A stretch of DNA of 64,000 nucleotides from Alloprevotella sp. (GCA_017476545.1 JAFUZP010000029.1:32862-96861); one strand, 5' to 3'. Shown: positions 10,698-20,527, counted from the first letter of the stretch. A program made the numbers and translations. The notes: a model not told the origin generated them from the sequence alone.

Positions 10698-12819
10698 GTG
10701 GCTGGCAGCCGGCCTGCTCGCCCTGCTTGCTGCTCCCTCGGCTCTCGCTTGTGGCTGGGAGGGAACGACGAACTACTACCTCTACCACGTCTTTGAGGGC
10801 GACCGCTACGCCAAGCCTCCCGTCACAGCCCGTCTGGCAGACTGGTGGACGCGCTATTCCGGGCAGACGCTCACGGTGGAAGAAGTGGGCGACGTGGAGG
10901 TGCTGATGCGCGCCGCACAGCGCAAGAACGACACTGCCATGCAGCGCTACCTGCGCCTCTTGCAGCAGTACCTCGGCGCGGCTCCGACGGAGTTTGACCC
11001 TTGGGCCTACCCGGACGAGGCAGAACGCCTCGAGAAGACCCGCACCTTGCAGGAGGTCCGCCGGGAGGCCGCGCAGGGTATGGGTGGACTCCTTGCACCG
11101 CAGTACACCTTATTATATATACGCGCGGCGTTCCAGTTGGAGCGTTGGCAGGAAGTGGTGAATGCCTGGACAGGGAATGCCGAAAACCAGTCCTCCAGTG
11201 TATTCCGCGACATGGCTAAGGGCTTCTATGCCGGTGCCCTGCGCAAGATGGGGCGCGAAGAGGAGGCCTGCGAGATATATGCCCAGCTGGGCGACCTCCA
11301 CAGCGCGACCTGGTGTATGCGCGACGGGCGTAATTTGGGCTGCATCCGCCGCCTCTACCAACAGGATGCAAACAGCGCGACGCTACACTTGCTCGTGGAG
11401 GACTTCGTGAATAACGCGCAGGAAACTATCGACAACGCGCAGGAACTGGCCATGGGACGTAATGGCTACTGGAGCAAGGTCTATCAGAACGAGGTAGAGC
11501 AGTTCACCGCCTTCGCGGAGCAGGTGGCTGCGGAAGGCCGCACGAAGGAACCTTGCCTCTGGCTCACTGCGGCGGCATGGCTCAACTACCTCTACGGGCA
11601 GAAGGACAAAGCACGCACGCAGATTGACCGTGCCATGAAACTCGGCGGCAGTCAGGCCGTGAAGGACAACGCACGTGTCATCCGCTTGGCTATCTCCACA
11701 GCCAATCCCGGCAAGCTCAAGTCCTACGAAGCCTTCCTGCTGCCCGAGCTGAAGTGGCTGGGCAGTAAAGCACTCACGGGGGACGATGGTAACCCCTATA
11801 CGAACTCCGCCGTGCGCATCTACAAGCAGCACCTCGCCCCGCTCTACGAAGGGCAGGGGATGCCCCTGGAAGCCGCCCTATTGGAGGATGCCTTCTGGTG
11901 GCAGCAGATAGCGGGCTTTGACCATGGAGAGCAGATGAACTACTCCTCGGAGTACGTCAGGAGCCTGCTCTCCCGGAGCAGTATACAGCTGGAGGATGTC
12001 TATGACCAGCTCTTCAACCGCTCCGCGACACCGCTGTGCAAGTGGCTCTTCTCCCAACTTCCGCAGCCGATGCAGCAGCGCGACTTCTACGCCGACCTCA
12101 TCGGCACGAAGGCTATAGCCGAGGGCGATTTCGCCAAGGCCGCCAAATGGGAACAGCAGGTGTCGCCGGAGTTCATATCGAAGCAGTACATTTCCTACTA
12201 CATGGCGCGCCGCGACTACACGAAGGAACGCTGGATAGGGCCGCGCCAGCGCACGTCCGGTTCGGACGGATGGGATACGGAGGAGCTTACACCCGTCCGC
12301 GAGAACCAGAAGCTCGCTTTCGCCCGCGAGGCATCGCAGCTGCAGCAGACCATCGGCGCTTCCGCTTCGCGGCAGGAGCAGGCCGGAGCGCACTACCGCC
12401 TGGCCACCATCCTCTACCAGGCTTCCCCGCAGGGCGACTGTTGGTATCTCTCAAAGTACGGTAACTCCAGCGAGGAACAGAGCAGCTACTTGGACTCGCT
12501 GGCCTACCGGCATCTCTGCGAGGCGGAGCGATTAGTTACTGATGACGCCCTGTACACGCGCATCCTCTTCGCCAAGAGTTTCATCAACCTTGACGCGAAC
12601 CGCTACGACGCGGATTACCGGACTTACCGTTTCTGGGCCTACGACTACAGCTGGGAAACGAAACGAACCAGCATCCTGTTCTATCCGGACGCGAACCGGC
12701 AGCAAGGCCGCGACTACGATGCGCTGCGCACATGGCTCCGCCGGCATCCTGGTCAGGCCACGGCTTCCTACCTGACGCGCTGCGATGTCTTGCAGACGTG
12801 GATGGGTATGGGCTCCTGA
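10675..12819 (+). CDS. Secreted protein of unknown function, helical-repeat rich
   Basis: A 714-residue protein with a signal peptide at residues 1-25 (LAAGLLALLAAPSALA, then CGWEG). The rest is almost entirely helical with TPR/SEL-like spacing of Ala, Tyr and Trp residues (KGFYAGALRKMGREEEACEIYAQLG, YYMARRDYTKERW). It overlaps the upstream lipoprotein by 23 bp in a different frame, suggesting translational coupling and a joint role in the envelope. I do not recognise a named family. Confidence 0.65.
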   Translation: MKNFSMTKWLAAGLLALLAAPSALACGWEGTTNYYLYHVFEGDRYAKPPVTARLADWWTRYSGQTLTVEEVGDVEVLMRAAQRKNDTAMQRYLRLLQQYLGAAPTEFDPWAYPDEAERLEKTRTLQEVRREAAQGMGGLLAPQYTLLYIRAAFQLERWQEVVNAWTGNAENQSSSVFRDMAKGFYAGALRKMGREEEACEIYAQLGDLHSATWCMRDGRNLGCIRRLYQQDANSATLHLLVEDFVNNAQETIDNAQELAMGRNGYWSKVYQNEVEQFTAFAEQVAAEGRTKEPCLWLTAAAWLNYLYGQKDKARTQIDRAMKLGGSQAVKDNARVIRLAISTANPGKLKSYEAFLLPELKWLGSKALTGDDGNPYTNSAVRIYKQHLAPLYEGQGMPLEAALLEDAFWWQQIAGFDHGEQMNYSSEYVRSLLSRSSIQLEDVYDQLFNRSATPLCKWLFSQLPQPMQQRDFYADLIGTKAIAEGDFAKAAKWEQQVSPEFISKQYISYYMARRDYTKERWIGPRQRTSGSDGWDTEELTPVRENQKLAFAREASQLQQTIGASASRQEQAGAHYRLATILYQASPQGDCWYLSKYGNSSEEQSSYLDSLAYRHLCEAERLVTDDALYTRILFAKSFINLDANRYDADYRTYRFWAYDYSWETKRTSILFYPDANRQQGRDYDALRTWLRRHPGQATASYLTRCDVLQTWMGMGS

Positions 12820-12880
12820 TGCCGTTTGCTTTCCTCAGACCCCCTTCCTCCCCCGAGCAGCTCTCCCGGACAGCTCGTGG

Positions 12881-12941
12881 GAGGTAGCCTATTATCCTAA
12901 GCGAGGAAGTCTATTTTCCTATTTGGAGCTGATAATCCTCC
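12881..12941. repeat. Possible short 22-bp direct repeat in a convergent gap
   Basis: GAGGTAGCCTATTATCCTA (12881) and GAGGAAGTCTATTTTCCTA (12903) are 22 bp apart and match at 15 of 19 bases; a more degenerate copy with GGAG...ATCCTCC follows near 12925. Each unit is an imperfect inverted repeat (AGG...CCT). It lies in the 221-bp gap between two convergent genes, which holds no gene. Confidence 0.4.
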
Positions 12942-13010
12942 GGGGCGGTGTGATGCCGCCTCCGGCTGCGCCTGCCTGCCGCTTCCTTGCGGATATATAG
13001 ACAATAAAGT

Positions 13011-13032
13011 CCCGTAACCGAGCAGTTACGGG
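13011..13032 (-). terminator. Hairpin downstream of the HAD gene
   Basis: Arms CCCGTAAC (13011-13018) and GTTACGGG (13025-13032) form a perfect 8-bp stem with a 6-nt loop, followed on the reverse strand by ACTTTATT. It is placed to end transcription from the pgi-HAD operon, though the T-run is weak. Confidence 0.5.
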
Positions 13033-13040
13033 GCTATGTG

Positions 13041-13724
13041 TTAGCCTGCGGCAAGGAGCCTTCCGATGTCCTCCGCCAGTGCTTGCATGGAGGGGTAGAG
13101 GCGGTTCGCTCCGGCCCGGATCAGCGCGCTGTCCGGCAGCGGGCCCGTATTGACGGCTATAGTATGGAAACCTGCCGCGCGGGCGGCCTGCACACCGAGT
13201 GGGGCGTTCTCCACAACGATGGCCTCCTCCGCCCGTATTCCGGCACGGCTTAGGCCGAGCAGGTAGGGGTCGGGGTAGGGCTTTCCGCGCTGGCAGTCGC
13301 GGCTGGATACGATGAGCTCGGGACGGAAGTAGCCGCTGTATTGGCGTTCGAGGCGGGCAAGCAGGCTCTCCTGTCCGCTGCCCGTGACGACGGCGATGGT
13401 GAGGCCTGCACGGCGTACTTCCTCTAGCACGGCTTCCGCACCGGGCATCTTGGGCGCTTCGGGCCACTGGTTGAACAGCCGGCACTTCTCGGCATAGATG
13501 TCCTCAACCTCGCGGGGCGTGACGTGGCGGCCCCACTGAGCGGTGGTGAAGAGGTCAATGGTGGATGCTGCAGTACGTCCCTCGTTCATGTAGGTGTCCT
13601 GCTCGCAGGCGTCAAGGCCGAACTTGCGGCAGGCTTCAACCCAGCACTTGGCGTGCGCCGGCATGGAGTCGAACAGCACACCGTCCATATCAAAGAGAAC
13701 GGCTCTTACGGGCATATCGCTCAT
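13041..13724 (-). CDS. HAD-superfamily hydrolase (beta-phosphoglucomutase/phosphatase-like)
   Basis: A 227-residue subfamily IA HAD protein. Motif I is [10 protein letters not shown] with nucleophile Asp12 and acid/base Asp14; motif II is VVTGSG; motif III/IV is [12 protein letters not shown] ... [17 protein letters not shown] helical cap domain occupies residues ~16-90. Members act on small phosphorylated sugars. The gene overlaps pgi by 4 bp at its start, so a role in hexose-phosphate metabolism is a fair inference, but the substrate is unknown. Confidence 0.8.
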   Translation of the reverse strand: MSDMPVRAVLFDMDGVLFDSMPAHAKCWVEACRKFGLDACEQDTYMNEGRTAASTIDLFTTAQWGRHVTPREVEDIYAEKCRLFNQWPEAPKMPGAEAVLEEVRRAGLTIAVVTGSGQESLLARLERQYSGYFRPELIVSSRDCQRGKPYPDPYLLGLSRAGIRAEEAIVVENAPLGVQAARAAGFHTIAVNTGPLPDSALIRAGANRLYPSMQALAEDIGRLLAAG

Positions 13725-15052
13725 CCGAGGCGTTCGCGGATAGCGCGGCTCTCAGCTTCGTAGCCGGGCTTATCAAGCAGGGCGAACATATTCTTCTTGT
13801 AACTCTCCACGCCGGGCTGGTTGAAAGGGTTTACGCCAAGTACGTTGCCACTGATGCCGCAACCAAGTTCGAAGAAGTAGAGAAGCTGTCCGATGTAGTA
13901 TTCCGTCAGGCGCGGCAGTACGATGCGCAGATTGGGGACGCCGCCATCCACGTGGGCAAGCTGCGTACCGAGTTCCGCCATTTTGTTCACTTCGTCCACA
14001 CGCTTTCCTGCGAGGAAGTTCAGGCCGTCGAGGTTCTCCTCATCGCCCGGCACGCGGACTTCTCTCTCGGGTTCGGCAACGCTGATGACGGTCTCGAAGA
14101 TGCTGCGCTCACCGTCCTGGATCCATTGCCCCATGGAGTGGAGGTCGGTCGTGAGGTCCACGCTTGCGGGGAAGATACCCAACTTGTCCTTACCCTCGCT
14201 TTCGCCGTAGAGCTGCTTCCACCATTCGGCGATGTAGTGGAGCTTCGGTTGGAAGTTTGCAAGGATTTCTATTTTCTTGCCGTCGCGATAGAGCAGGTTG
14301 CGCATGGCAGCGTACTGATGGACAGGGTTCTCGGCATAAGGAGCCGTCCGGGCCAGCGTTTCCATGTCCTGCGCTCCCTTGACGAGTGCTTCGATATCCA
14401 TCCCGGCACAAGCAATGGGGAGCAAGCCTACTGGCGTGAGCACGCTGAAGCGTCCGCCGACGTTGTCGGGGATGACGTAGCTCTTGTAGCCCTCTTTGTC
14501 GGCCGTAGTGCGTGCGGCACCCTTCACAGCATCTGTTATGGCCACGATACGCTTACGGGCTGCTTCGCGTCCGAGTTGCTTTTCCAACTGTGCGCGTAGC
14601 AGACGGAAGGCCAGTGCCGTTTCCGTTGTCGTGCCGCTCTTTGATATATTGATGATGCCGAAACGCTTGCCGCTTAGGTACTCTTGCAGTTCGGCCAGAT
14701 AGTCTTCGCTGATGTTGTTGCCGGCGAAAAGGATGCGGGGGGTGAGTTCTTCGAACTGGTTCTTTAGCGCTTCGATAACCGCGCGGGCCCCAAGATAGGA
14801 ACCGCCGATGCCAGCTACGACAATGACATCGCAGCTCTCGCGGAGTTGGCGGGCAGTGCCTTGTAAATCGGTAAGGATTTCGGGCGTGATACTGGCGGGG
14901 AGGTGAAGCCATCCGAGGAAATCGCTGCCGGGGCTTGTGCCGTCTTCAAGGGCCTGGTGGGCGGCTTTCACTTCGTTTTTGATACTTGCTACTGCGCCTT
15001 GGGGGAGGAATTGCGCAGCCTTCTGGGAGTCGATGGTGATAGTGGTCTGCAT
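13721..15052 (-). CDS. pgi: Glucose-6-phosphate isomerase
   Basis: Interconverts glucose 6-phosphate and fructose 6-phosphate in glycolysis. At 443 residues it is the short bacterial form. Two SIS sugar-phosphate-binding regions are visible: [13 protein letters not shown] near residue 80 and [16 protein letters not shown] near residue 135. It is translationally coupled (4-bp overlap) to the downstream HAD phosphatase. Codons around residues 218-228 ([10 protein letters not shown]) contain the exact target of CRISPR spacer 9. A TAACTTCG box lies upstream at 15081-15088. Confidence 0.95.
   Translation of the reverse strand: MQTTITIDSQKAAQFLPQGAVASIKNEVKAAHQALEDGTSPGSDFLGWLHLPASITPEILTDLQGTARQLRESCDVIVVAGIGGSYLGARAVIEALKNQFEELTPRILFAGNNISEDYLAELQEYLSGKRFGIINISKSGTTTETALAFRLLRAQLEKQLGREAARKRIVAITDAVKGAARTTADKEGYKSYVIPDNVGGRFSVLTPVGLLPIACAGMDIEALVKGAQDMETLARTAPYAENPVHQYAAMRNLLYRDGKKIEILANFQPKLHYIAEWWKQLYGESEGKDKLGIFPASVDLTTDLHSMGQWIQDGERSIFETVISVAEPEREVRVPGDEENLDGLNFLAGKRVDEVNKMAELGTQLAHVDGGVPNLRIVLPRLTEYYIGQLLYFFELGCGISGNVLGVNPFNQPGVESYKKNMFALLDKPGYEAESRAIRERLG
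14371..14400 (-). other. Protospacer in pgi, 30/30 match to CRISPR spacer 9
   Basis: The reverse strand of 14371-14400 is identical over all 30 bases to the spacer at 53554-53583. The protospacer strand is the pgi coding strand. On that strand the sequence 3' of the match, where a Cas9 PAM would lie, is AGGACATGGA. Confidence 0.95.
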
Positions 15053-15080
15053 CTTTTGTATGTTAATCGTTTTGCAGGCG

Positions 15081-15088
15081 CGAAGTTA
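15081..15088 (-). promoter_or_regulatory. -7-like box TAACTTCG of pgi
   Basis: Reverse-strand TAACTTCG lies ~30 bp before the pgi start. The same octamer precedes coaX (20567-20560), and TATCTTCG precedes ffh, so TAnnTTCG is a plausible variant box in this genome. The rest of the gap 15053-15265 shows no gene. Confidence 0.4.
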
Positions 15089-15265
15089 CGCATTTCTCTC
15101 CGCATGGGGTGGGGAAAAGGAAAAAAGGTTAGGCATTTCTAACGGGCATATCCCACGCACGGTGCATGGCCGGGTGCGCTCTTTCTGTTGCATTCGGAGC
15201 TGGCAGCTCGTCCTGCTCTCTCGCACTGCACCTATATTATATATACGCGCGCGTGAAGCAAGAAA

Positions 15266-15299
15266 AAACCTGTCCGGCAGTGAATGGCCGGACAGGTTT
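15266..15299 (-). terminator. Intrinsic terminator of ppiD
   Basis: A perfect 13-bp stem (AAACCTGTCCGGC at 15266-15278, GCCGGACAGGTTT at 15287-15299) with an 8-nt loop, followed on the reverse strand by a run of six T. It lies 30 bp after the ppiD stop codon. Confidence 0.9.
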
Positions 15300-15328
15300 C
15301 GGTATGTCTCTGAAGAATATTGCGGAAG

Positions 15329-17521
15329 TTAGAACTTGTAGCGGTTATCCTTCACGTTCGCCTTCTGGATGAGGCTGGCGAGCAGAGTGCGCATGGCGGT
15401 TTGTGCCTGCTGTGCTGCAGCCTGCTCGGATGCCGTCTTCTCATCGTAAGCCTCGGTAGAGGGCGTGCGGCTCTGCACTTGGGCGAAGTAAATGGCGGCT
15501 GCACCAGCAACGGGACCGGTGAACTTCCCGTCAGCCGTACGTGCGATAACACCACCGAGTTTGGGCTCGGCAACACCGAGTGCATTGAGCTGCGGCGATT
15601 GCAGGAAACTGGTGGATACCGTATCGGTCACAGCACCGGCAAGTGCCTTGGCCGCAGCGAGATCCTTCACGCCTTTCGTGCGCTCCAGTAGTAGGGCGGC
15701 CTGCTTCTTCTGCTTAGCGAGTTGCGTGAGTGCCTCTTTTACGTTTGCATCGTCTGCACTGAGGTATTTCTCGTTGCTTACGTTCTTGACACCCAGCACT
15801 AGCAGGTGGTCGTTCTGGCGTCCGCACTCATAGAGTTTACTGATGCTGCCCGCTTTGGCTTCTTCAAATACCCAGCGCATAGCGTCTTTCGCGCCGCTCC
15901 CGCCGATATTTTCCTGAATGCTGAGGTTGCTCTGCGTGTAGTTGGGCTGGTCGCTGAGGATGTAGCCGGCCTTCGCCGCATTTTTCTCGATATCTGCGAG
16001 GGTGCGGTTGTCGGCAAGGAAGCGGTTAATCTTGTTCAATGCGGTATTATAGGTCTCCTTGGAGAAGTTCAGCGGGCACTTAACTACGGCCACGTTATAC
16101 TTCGTCTCAATATTCTTGCGCTGTAACACTTCCACGACAATACTTCCCTGTGTGTTAGAGAAGACGCGTACGCCGGGTTCCATCTGGTTGATCTCTCCGA
16201 TCAGTTTGGCATCTTCCTCGGGAAGGCCGGGGCCTTCGTACTGGCGGCTGACCATCCAGACACTGTCCGTGGGTTGCCCATACTTCTTGGCCAGGTCTGC
16301 AAGCTTCGCTCCGCCTTGCACGGCCTTGAGGATGGAGTCGGCGCGGGTGGCGCTCTCTTCAGGCGTGGCAGCAACAGCGACAATGCGGCGGTAGAGCACG
16401 CTGTCGGCAGCTTGCACCTTGCTGACGAGCTTGAGGGTGGTGATGGTGTTGTCCTGTGCGTTGAAGTAAGCGGGTTTTACGCTGCCTACGGCCATAGAGT
16501 CAAGTGCTGCGGAAACGTCCGGCATCTGGCGGAAAGCACCTTTGCTCATGGCCAGGTTGGAGTAGGTGTAGATGGTCTTGCTGCCACCCACCACGCTGGC
16601 GGGGTCTTCCCCGGCAAGGAGCTTTTCCTGCTGCGCCTTCACCTCGTTCATGAGGGCTTCGCGGTCAGCTTCGCTGGGGGTTACGGTCACGTCAAGAATC
16701 TTCAAGTTGGCCGTCTTGCCGCCATCGTTACGGAATAACTCCTTATATTGTGCGTAGAGTTCCTTCAGGTCGGCATCTTCTACCTTGACATCTTTGTCGG
16801 CGACGGTGGAGTAGGGGAGGGCAACTACCTCTGCCTTGGTCTGCACCGTTTGGTCGTCAAAGTTCATCTTTGCGGTTACGGGGTTGGAGATGAACGTGGA
16901 GCTGAGCAGGAGGCCATACTTCTGCGAAAGAATCTCCTTGCGCAGTTGCTTCTCGGTGTAGTCCCAAACTTTACGTATCTGCTGGTACTGTTCTGCATAG
17001 GCCGTGTTGCCGGCTTGCAGCATCTGCTTCATGTTTTTGTCGTAGTTCTTCAGGAAGTCCTGCAGTGCCGCTACGTCAAACTGTCCCGTCTGCTGGTTGG
17101 CGAATCCGAGCTGTGCTAGTATTTGCAGACTCTGCGACTGCCCTGTGCGCAGGGCGTTCTGCTCGTCCTCCTCCGTCACTCGAATGCCCAGTTTTTCGGC
17201 CTCGTGCTCAATGACGGAGCTGGTGATGAAGTCCTGCCATACCCGGTCACGGATTTGGTCCTGTTCCTGGTCGGTGAGCGCATCGCCCTGTCCGGCCATG
17301 GACTTCTGTAATTTGGCAATTTCTGTCTGCTCCTCCACGAGTTGCTGGAAGTCGGTGTAGGAGAGGTCCCTCCCATATACCTCACCCACTTTCATGCGGT
17401 CCATGTTGGAGGTAGTCTGGAAGGAGCGGAAAAATTCCTCTGCGATGAAAGCAAAAAGTGCCAGTCCGATAACGCCTATCAGTAGGGCGCCTTTGCTTCT
17501 GATGGATTGTAATGCTGCCAT
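15329..17521 (-). CDS. ppiD: Peptidylprolyl isomerase / SurA-PpiD-type periplasmic chaperone
   Basis: A 730-residue membrane-anchored foldase. One N-terminal transmembrane helix (residues ~12-28) is followed by a SurA-N-like helical chaperone domain (~30-220), parvulin-like regions and a long periplasmic tail. It should assist folding of proteins on their way to the outer membrane. The size and PpiD layout are typical of Bacteroidetes. It is 143 bp downstream of lptC and shares the envelope theme of the coaX-barrel-lptC group. A TACCTTTG box at 17583-17576 suggests its own promoter. Confidence 0.85.
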   Translation of the reverse strand: MAALQSIRSKGALLIGVIGLALFAFIAEEFFRSFQTTSNMDRMKVGEVYGRDLSYTDFQQLVEEQTEIAKLQKSMAGQGDALTDQEQDQIRDRVWQDFITSSVIEHEAEKLGIRVTEEDEQNALRTGQSQSLQILAQLGFANQQTGQFDVAALQDFLKNYDKNMKQMLQAGNTAYAEQYQQIRKVWDYTEKQLRKEILSQKYGLLLSSTFISNPVTAKMNFDDQTVQTKAEVVALPYSTVADKDVKVEDADLKELYAQYKELFRNDGGKTANLKILDVTVTPSEADREALMNEVKAQQEKLLAGEDPASVVGGSKTIYTYSNLAMSKGAFRQMPDVSAALDSMAVGSVKPAYFNAQDNTITTLKLVSKVQAADSVLYRRIVAVAATPEESATRADSILKAVQGGAKLADLAKKYGQPTDSVWMVSRQYEGPGLPEEDAKLIGEINQMEPGVRVFSNTQGSIVVEVLQRKNIETKYNVAVVKCPLNFSKETYNTALNKINRFLADNRTLADIEKNAAKAGYILSDQPNYTQSNLSIQENIGGSGAKDAMRWVFEEAKAGSISKLYECGRQNDHLLVLGVKNVSNEKYLSADDANVKEALTQLAKQKKQAALLLERTKGVKDLAAAKALAGAVTDTVSTSFLQSPQLNALGVAEPKLGGVIARTADGKFTGPVAGAAAIYFAQVQSRTPSTEAYDEKTASEQAAAQQAQTAMRTLLASLIQKANVKDNRYKF

Positions 17522-17575
17522 TGTTCGTTATTTATTTATTGTTTGTGTTCGCATTGGTGTTGTCAAAAGGACGGG

Positions 17576-17583
17576 CAAAGGTA
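17576..17583 (-). promoter_or_regulatory. -7 box TACCTTTG of ppiD
   Basis: Reverse-strand TACCTTTG 55 bp before the ppiD ATG matches TAnnTTTG; no TTG is found at the usual upstream spacing. Confidence 0.45.
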
Positions 17584-17664
17584 ATACATTTCTGCATAAC
17601 GGCGGAAAAAAACGGTAAGAAAATGACTGCGCGCGTTGCGTGGGGTGTATCTCTTTGCCGTTTC

Positions 17665-18258
17665 TTACGCTTTCCTTGCCGTGTCGCTGGGTGCTTTTTG
17701 CGTGTTATTCTCGTTTTCGGGCATGGGCATGTAGCCTTTGCTCTGCCATACGTGGTATTGTGTGAGCTGTTCGTTCGCCGTGAAGCGGTTGCCCTGTAGC
17801 TCCCGATCGGGCTTTTTGATGTGCATGTGGCGGTTGGAGTAGAAGCGGTGCTCGTTCATGTCCCAGTAAAGCTCCTCTGTCCGGAAAGTCGTGCGCTGTT
17901 CTTTGTCAAGTATGTACACGTTCCCTTTCAGCCGCCACAGCGTCTGGTCGTAACACCAGGCCGTGTCAGCGATGATGTACATGTTCATCTTGAAGTTCTG
18001 GTCGAAGCGTTCAAGGAAAATGCCTTTGGGAAATTCTTGGCGGGGCGGCTTTGTCTTGTCAAACATCCGCCACTCTTCGGCGATGATGCGGTACTTCAGG
18101 CGGCCGGAGTCTGAGATGAGTTTTGATACGCCCTGCGTCACCATGACGGGGATGGAGTCTCTTGTGTTCTCCAGTCTGCTAATAGGCGGTTTCTCGTTGC
18201 TGCACGAAACAAACGGTGCAAGGCGTAAAGCGACAAGTAGCAGGAGCGGTATGCGCAT
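17665..18258 (-). CDS. lptC: LPS export periplasmic protein LptC
   Basis: Part of the Lpt bridge that carries lipopolysaccharide to the outer membrane. The ATG at 18258 gives 197 residues that begin with a lipoprotein signal (lipobox FVSC, Cys19) and has GGAGG 15 nt upstream. An ATG at 18321 is possible but would put 21 polar residues before the signal. The body is the LptC/OstA-like beta-jelly roll (LISDSGRLKYRIIAEEWRMF, FLERFDQNFKMN, TAWCYDQTLWRLKGNVYIL). It follows the barrel gene by ~80 bp in the coaX-barrel-lptC order. Confidence 0.85.
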   Translation of the reverse strand: MRIPLLLLVALRLAPFVSCSNEKPPISRLENTRDSIPVMVTQGVSKLISDSGRLKYRIIAEEWRMFDKTKPPRQEFPKGIFLERFDQNFKMNMYIIADTAWCYDQTLWRLKGNVYILDKEQRTTFRTEELYWDMNEHRFYSNRHMHIKKPDRELQGNRFTANEQLTQYHVWQSKGYMPMPENENNTQKAPSDTARKA

Positions 18259-18338
18259 GAGGCCGCGCGGTGTCCTCCGCGCAGCCTCTGTTCCAAATCC
18301 TTTATGCCGTTTGGTTTCCATCCTTTGGGCGTGCCGCG

Positions 18339-19655
18339 TCAGCGTGCCTTCCACTTGGCGAACCAAGTCTCTACGAAAGATATGCCGATGCACAGGCGCA
18401 GATAATTCTCCGTTATCATGCCGCCGCCTTTCGGACGGACGTTTTCGTATTGCGCTCCGAGGTTCAGCATGATTTGGCGGTCGCTGTGCGCAGGTATGAT
18501 GATGGGGAGGCCTACACCCACGGAAGCCATGATGCTCCTCGGTCCGTCTGCTCCGTTGATGCGGGTGTAAGGGGTGGTGTAAGCCACGCCTGCGCGGTAG
18601 CGGATTTTGTCGCGCCACTTGGTGTAGCCGTCCGGTCTCTTGGCGTATTCTCCGCCGATGGCGATGCGGCTCATGTCCTTGAACTGTCCTGTTACCGCAG
18701 CGTAAGTGAGGTTTCCTGCTGCGTCAGTGCTTACGACAGGAGCCTGTACGCTGCTCCATTTCTGTAGGGAGTAGTCCACGCCTATGCGGAGGCGGTTGCC
18801 GTACTGCCACATGAGCCCTGCTCCGAACGTGTGGGGCAGGCCGTAGGGTGAACGGATGGTGAGCGTGTCGCCACGCGCACCGGCGGTGCCGGCCGTACCC
18901 ACGATGTCGCTGAAATAGCTGCTGCCGCCCAGTTTGTGCCCTAAGCCGTAAGTCAGACCTAAGGTCAGGCGGTTTTTCTTGCCGATAGGTTGCGTGTACT
19001 GTATGCCGAAGTCCACCTTGTAACTCCGTATTTCTGTTGCGTACCTGCGCTGCCTGTTACTGGCGGAAGCGTCGCTGAAAGATGCCACTACGCTGTGTGT
19101 CAGGTCTCCCCATAAGTAGCCGCCGTTCACGCCGAGGGAGAAGCCTCGGAAGGGCTGCCAACCCATTCCCAGGTATGCCTCGTGCAGTCCACCGTCGCCG
19201 CTGTAAGTATCAGTCTCCGTCACGTCACCGAGGTCGGTTTGCACCGTTGCGGTGCGGTTCATGCTGTAGCCGACGGTACTGTAGGGCAGCAAGCCGAGGC
19301 TGACACCGAGATTGCGTGCTGCGCGGAACCCTATTGTCACGTAATCAATGCTCGTGTTGCGTGCGTTCACCTTGCGCCCGTTCTCGTTCAGGTTGCCGTT
19401 TTGGAGCGACAGACCTGCATCAAAGATGAAGGTCAGTGAGTCCAGGGCGGAATAGGAAGCGGGGTTCTTCGCGTTTACCTCCGTGCCACCCCGAATCCCT
19501 TGTGCCACGCCGGCGGTCGCAGCTGCCGTCGCGCCGTAGCGGTCGTTAAGCAGCCCGGGACCGTAGTGCGAGTAGGGGGAGTTGCTTCCGCTGTTTTGTG
19601 CATAAGCGGTGCTAGCAGCTGTTGCTAGCGTGAGCAGTAATGTGCGGTATTTCAT
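18339..19655 (-). CDS. Outer-membrane beta-barrel protein
   Basis: A 438-residue protein with a signal peptide (cleavage after AYA, ~residue 19), then NSPYSHYGPGLLNDRYGATAAATAG and NPASYSALDSLTFIFDAG, which are hallmarks of a conserved Bacteroidetes barrel found upstream of lptC. Alternating hydrophobic/polar strands run to an aromatic C-terminal strand (FVETWFAKWKAR). The transport or assembly role is not established. It lies between coaX and lptC on the same strand. Confidence 0.75.
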   Translation of the reverse strand: MKYRTLLLTLATAASTAYAQNSGSNSPYSHYGPGLLNDRYGATAAATAGVAQGIRGGTEVNAKNPASYSALDSLTFIFDAGLSLQNGNLNENGRKVNARNTSIDYVTIGFRAARNLGVSLGLLPYSTVGYSMNRTATVQTDLGDVTETDTYSGDGGLHEAYLGMGWQPFRGFSLGVNGGYLWGDLTHSVVASFSDASASNRQRRYATEIRSYKVDFGIQYTQPIGKKNRLTLGLTYGLGHKLGGSSYFSDIVGTAGTAGARGDTLTIRSPYGLPHTFGAGLMWQYGNRLRIGVDYSLQKWSSVQAPVVSTDAAGNLTYAAVTGQFKDMSRIAIGGEYAKRPDGYTKWRDKIRYRAGVAYTTPYTRINGADGPRSIMASVGVGLPIIIPAHSDRQIMLNLGAQYENVRPKGGGMITENYLRLCIGISFVETWFAKWKAR

Positions 19656-19711
19656 GTCGTTTTCCGTTGTCTTTTGTCGTCTTTTTGTCTATCTGTCGCA
19701 GCCTTTCTCGT

Positions 19712-20527
19712 TCACGGGCGGCCTTGTTTGTAGCTCAGGATGGCGTCCAACCCGGTCAGCACGAGATGCGGAGCGTACGTGAAGGGGAAGCCGAGAACCG
19801 CTAAGGCTTCAGCCGGCAGTGCCTCCAATGTGTTCGGCAAATCCGCCTCGGCGTTGTCTGCCGCCTTGCGTCCCACTCGGAGCATCGCTTGCCCCATTTC
19901 CATTATCCCGCCGCCTGTGAGGATGACTTGCAAGCCGGGATATTTTTCGGACAGGCGTTCGTAATAGCCCTTCATCTCACCCGCAATGCCCCAATATGCT
20001 CCTGCGCGTAGGGCGTTTTCTGTATCGGAGGCAATCTCCTGCACACAACCTTGGCGTTCCGCTAACGGCAGGCGTGCCGTGTGCTCGTGCATGGCCCGCA
20101 GGCGCATGTCCAGACCTGGAGAGATGTTTCCCCCGAGGAAAATGCCGTCGGCGGTCACCACATCGAGTGTGATACACGTTCCCGCATCAATGATTAGCAG
20201 CGGCTTTCCGGGGTGCTGTTTCCAGGCTCCGACGGCGGCGGCCCAGCGGTCGGGGCCGAGCGTCTGCGGCGTGCTGTAGCCGTTACGCAACGGCGCGGAT
20301 GTTTCGCCCGTCACATGCAGCGTGTCAGCCGGCAGTTCGGTCCGCGCCCAGTCGGGGAGTCCGCCGTTTGGAGTGCCCGTGGCGCAGAAGGCGGCCCGGT
20401 CGATAGCGAACTGTTCCCGTACGGCATGTAAGGCTTGTGGGGAGAATGCTTCTACGTGCCGCATCCGGCTGTACTCGAATACTGCAAGTTTTCCCGTCGT
20501 ATTACCTATGTCAATGACTAAATTCAT
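19712..20527 (-). CDS. coaX: Type III pantothenate kinase
   Basis: Phosphorylates pantothenate, the first step of coenzyme A synthesis. The 271-residue protein has the ASKHA-type N-terminal phosphate loop DIGNTTGKLAVFEY (Asp6) and the CoaX signature DAGTCITLDVV with GGNISPGLDMRLRAMHEHTARLP. It begins the reverse-strand group coaX-barrel-lptC-ppiD. A TAACTTCG box lies 33 bp upstream (20567-20560). Confidence 0.92.
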   Translation of the reverse strand: MNLVIDIGNTTGKLAVFEYSRMRHVEAFSPQALHAVREQFAIDRAAFCATGTPNGGLPDWARTELPADTLHVTGETSAPLRNGYSTPQTLGPDRWAAAVGAWKQHPGKPLLIIDAGTCITLDVVTADGIFLGGNISPGLDMRLRAMHEHTARLPLAERQGCVQEIASDTENALRAGAYWGIAGEMKGYYERLSEKYPGLQVILTGGGIMEMGQAMLRVGRKAADNAEADLPNTLEALPAEALAVLGFPFTYAPHLVLTGLDAILSYKQGRP

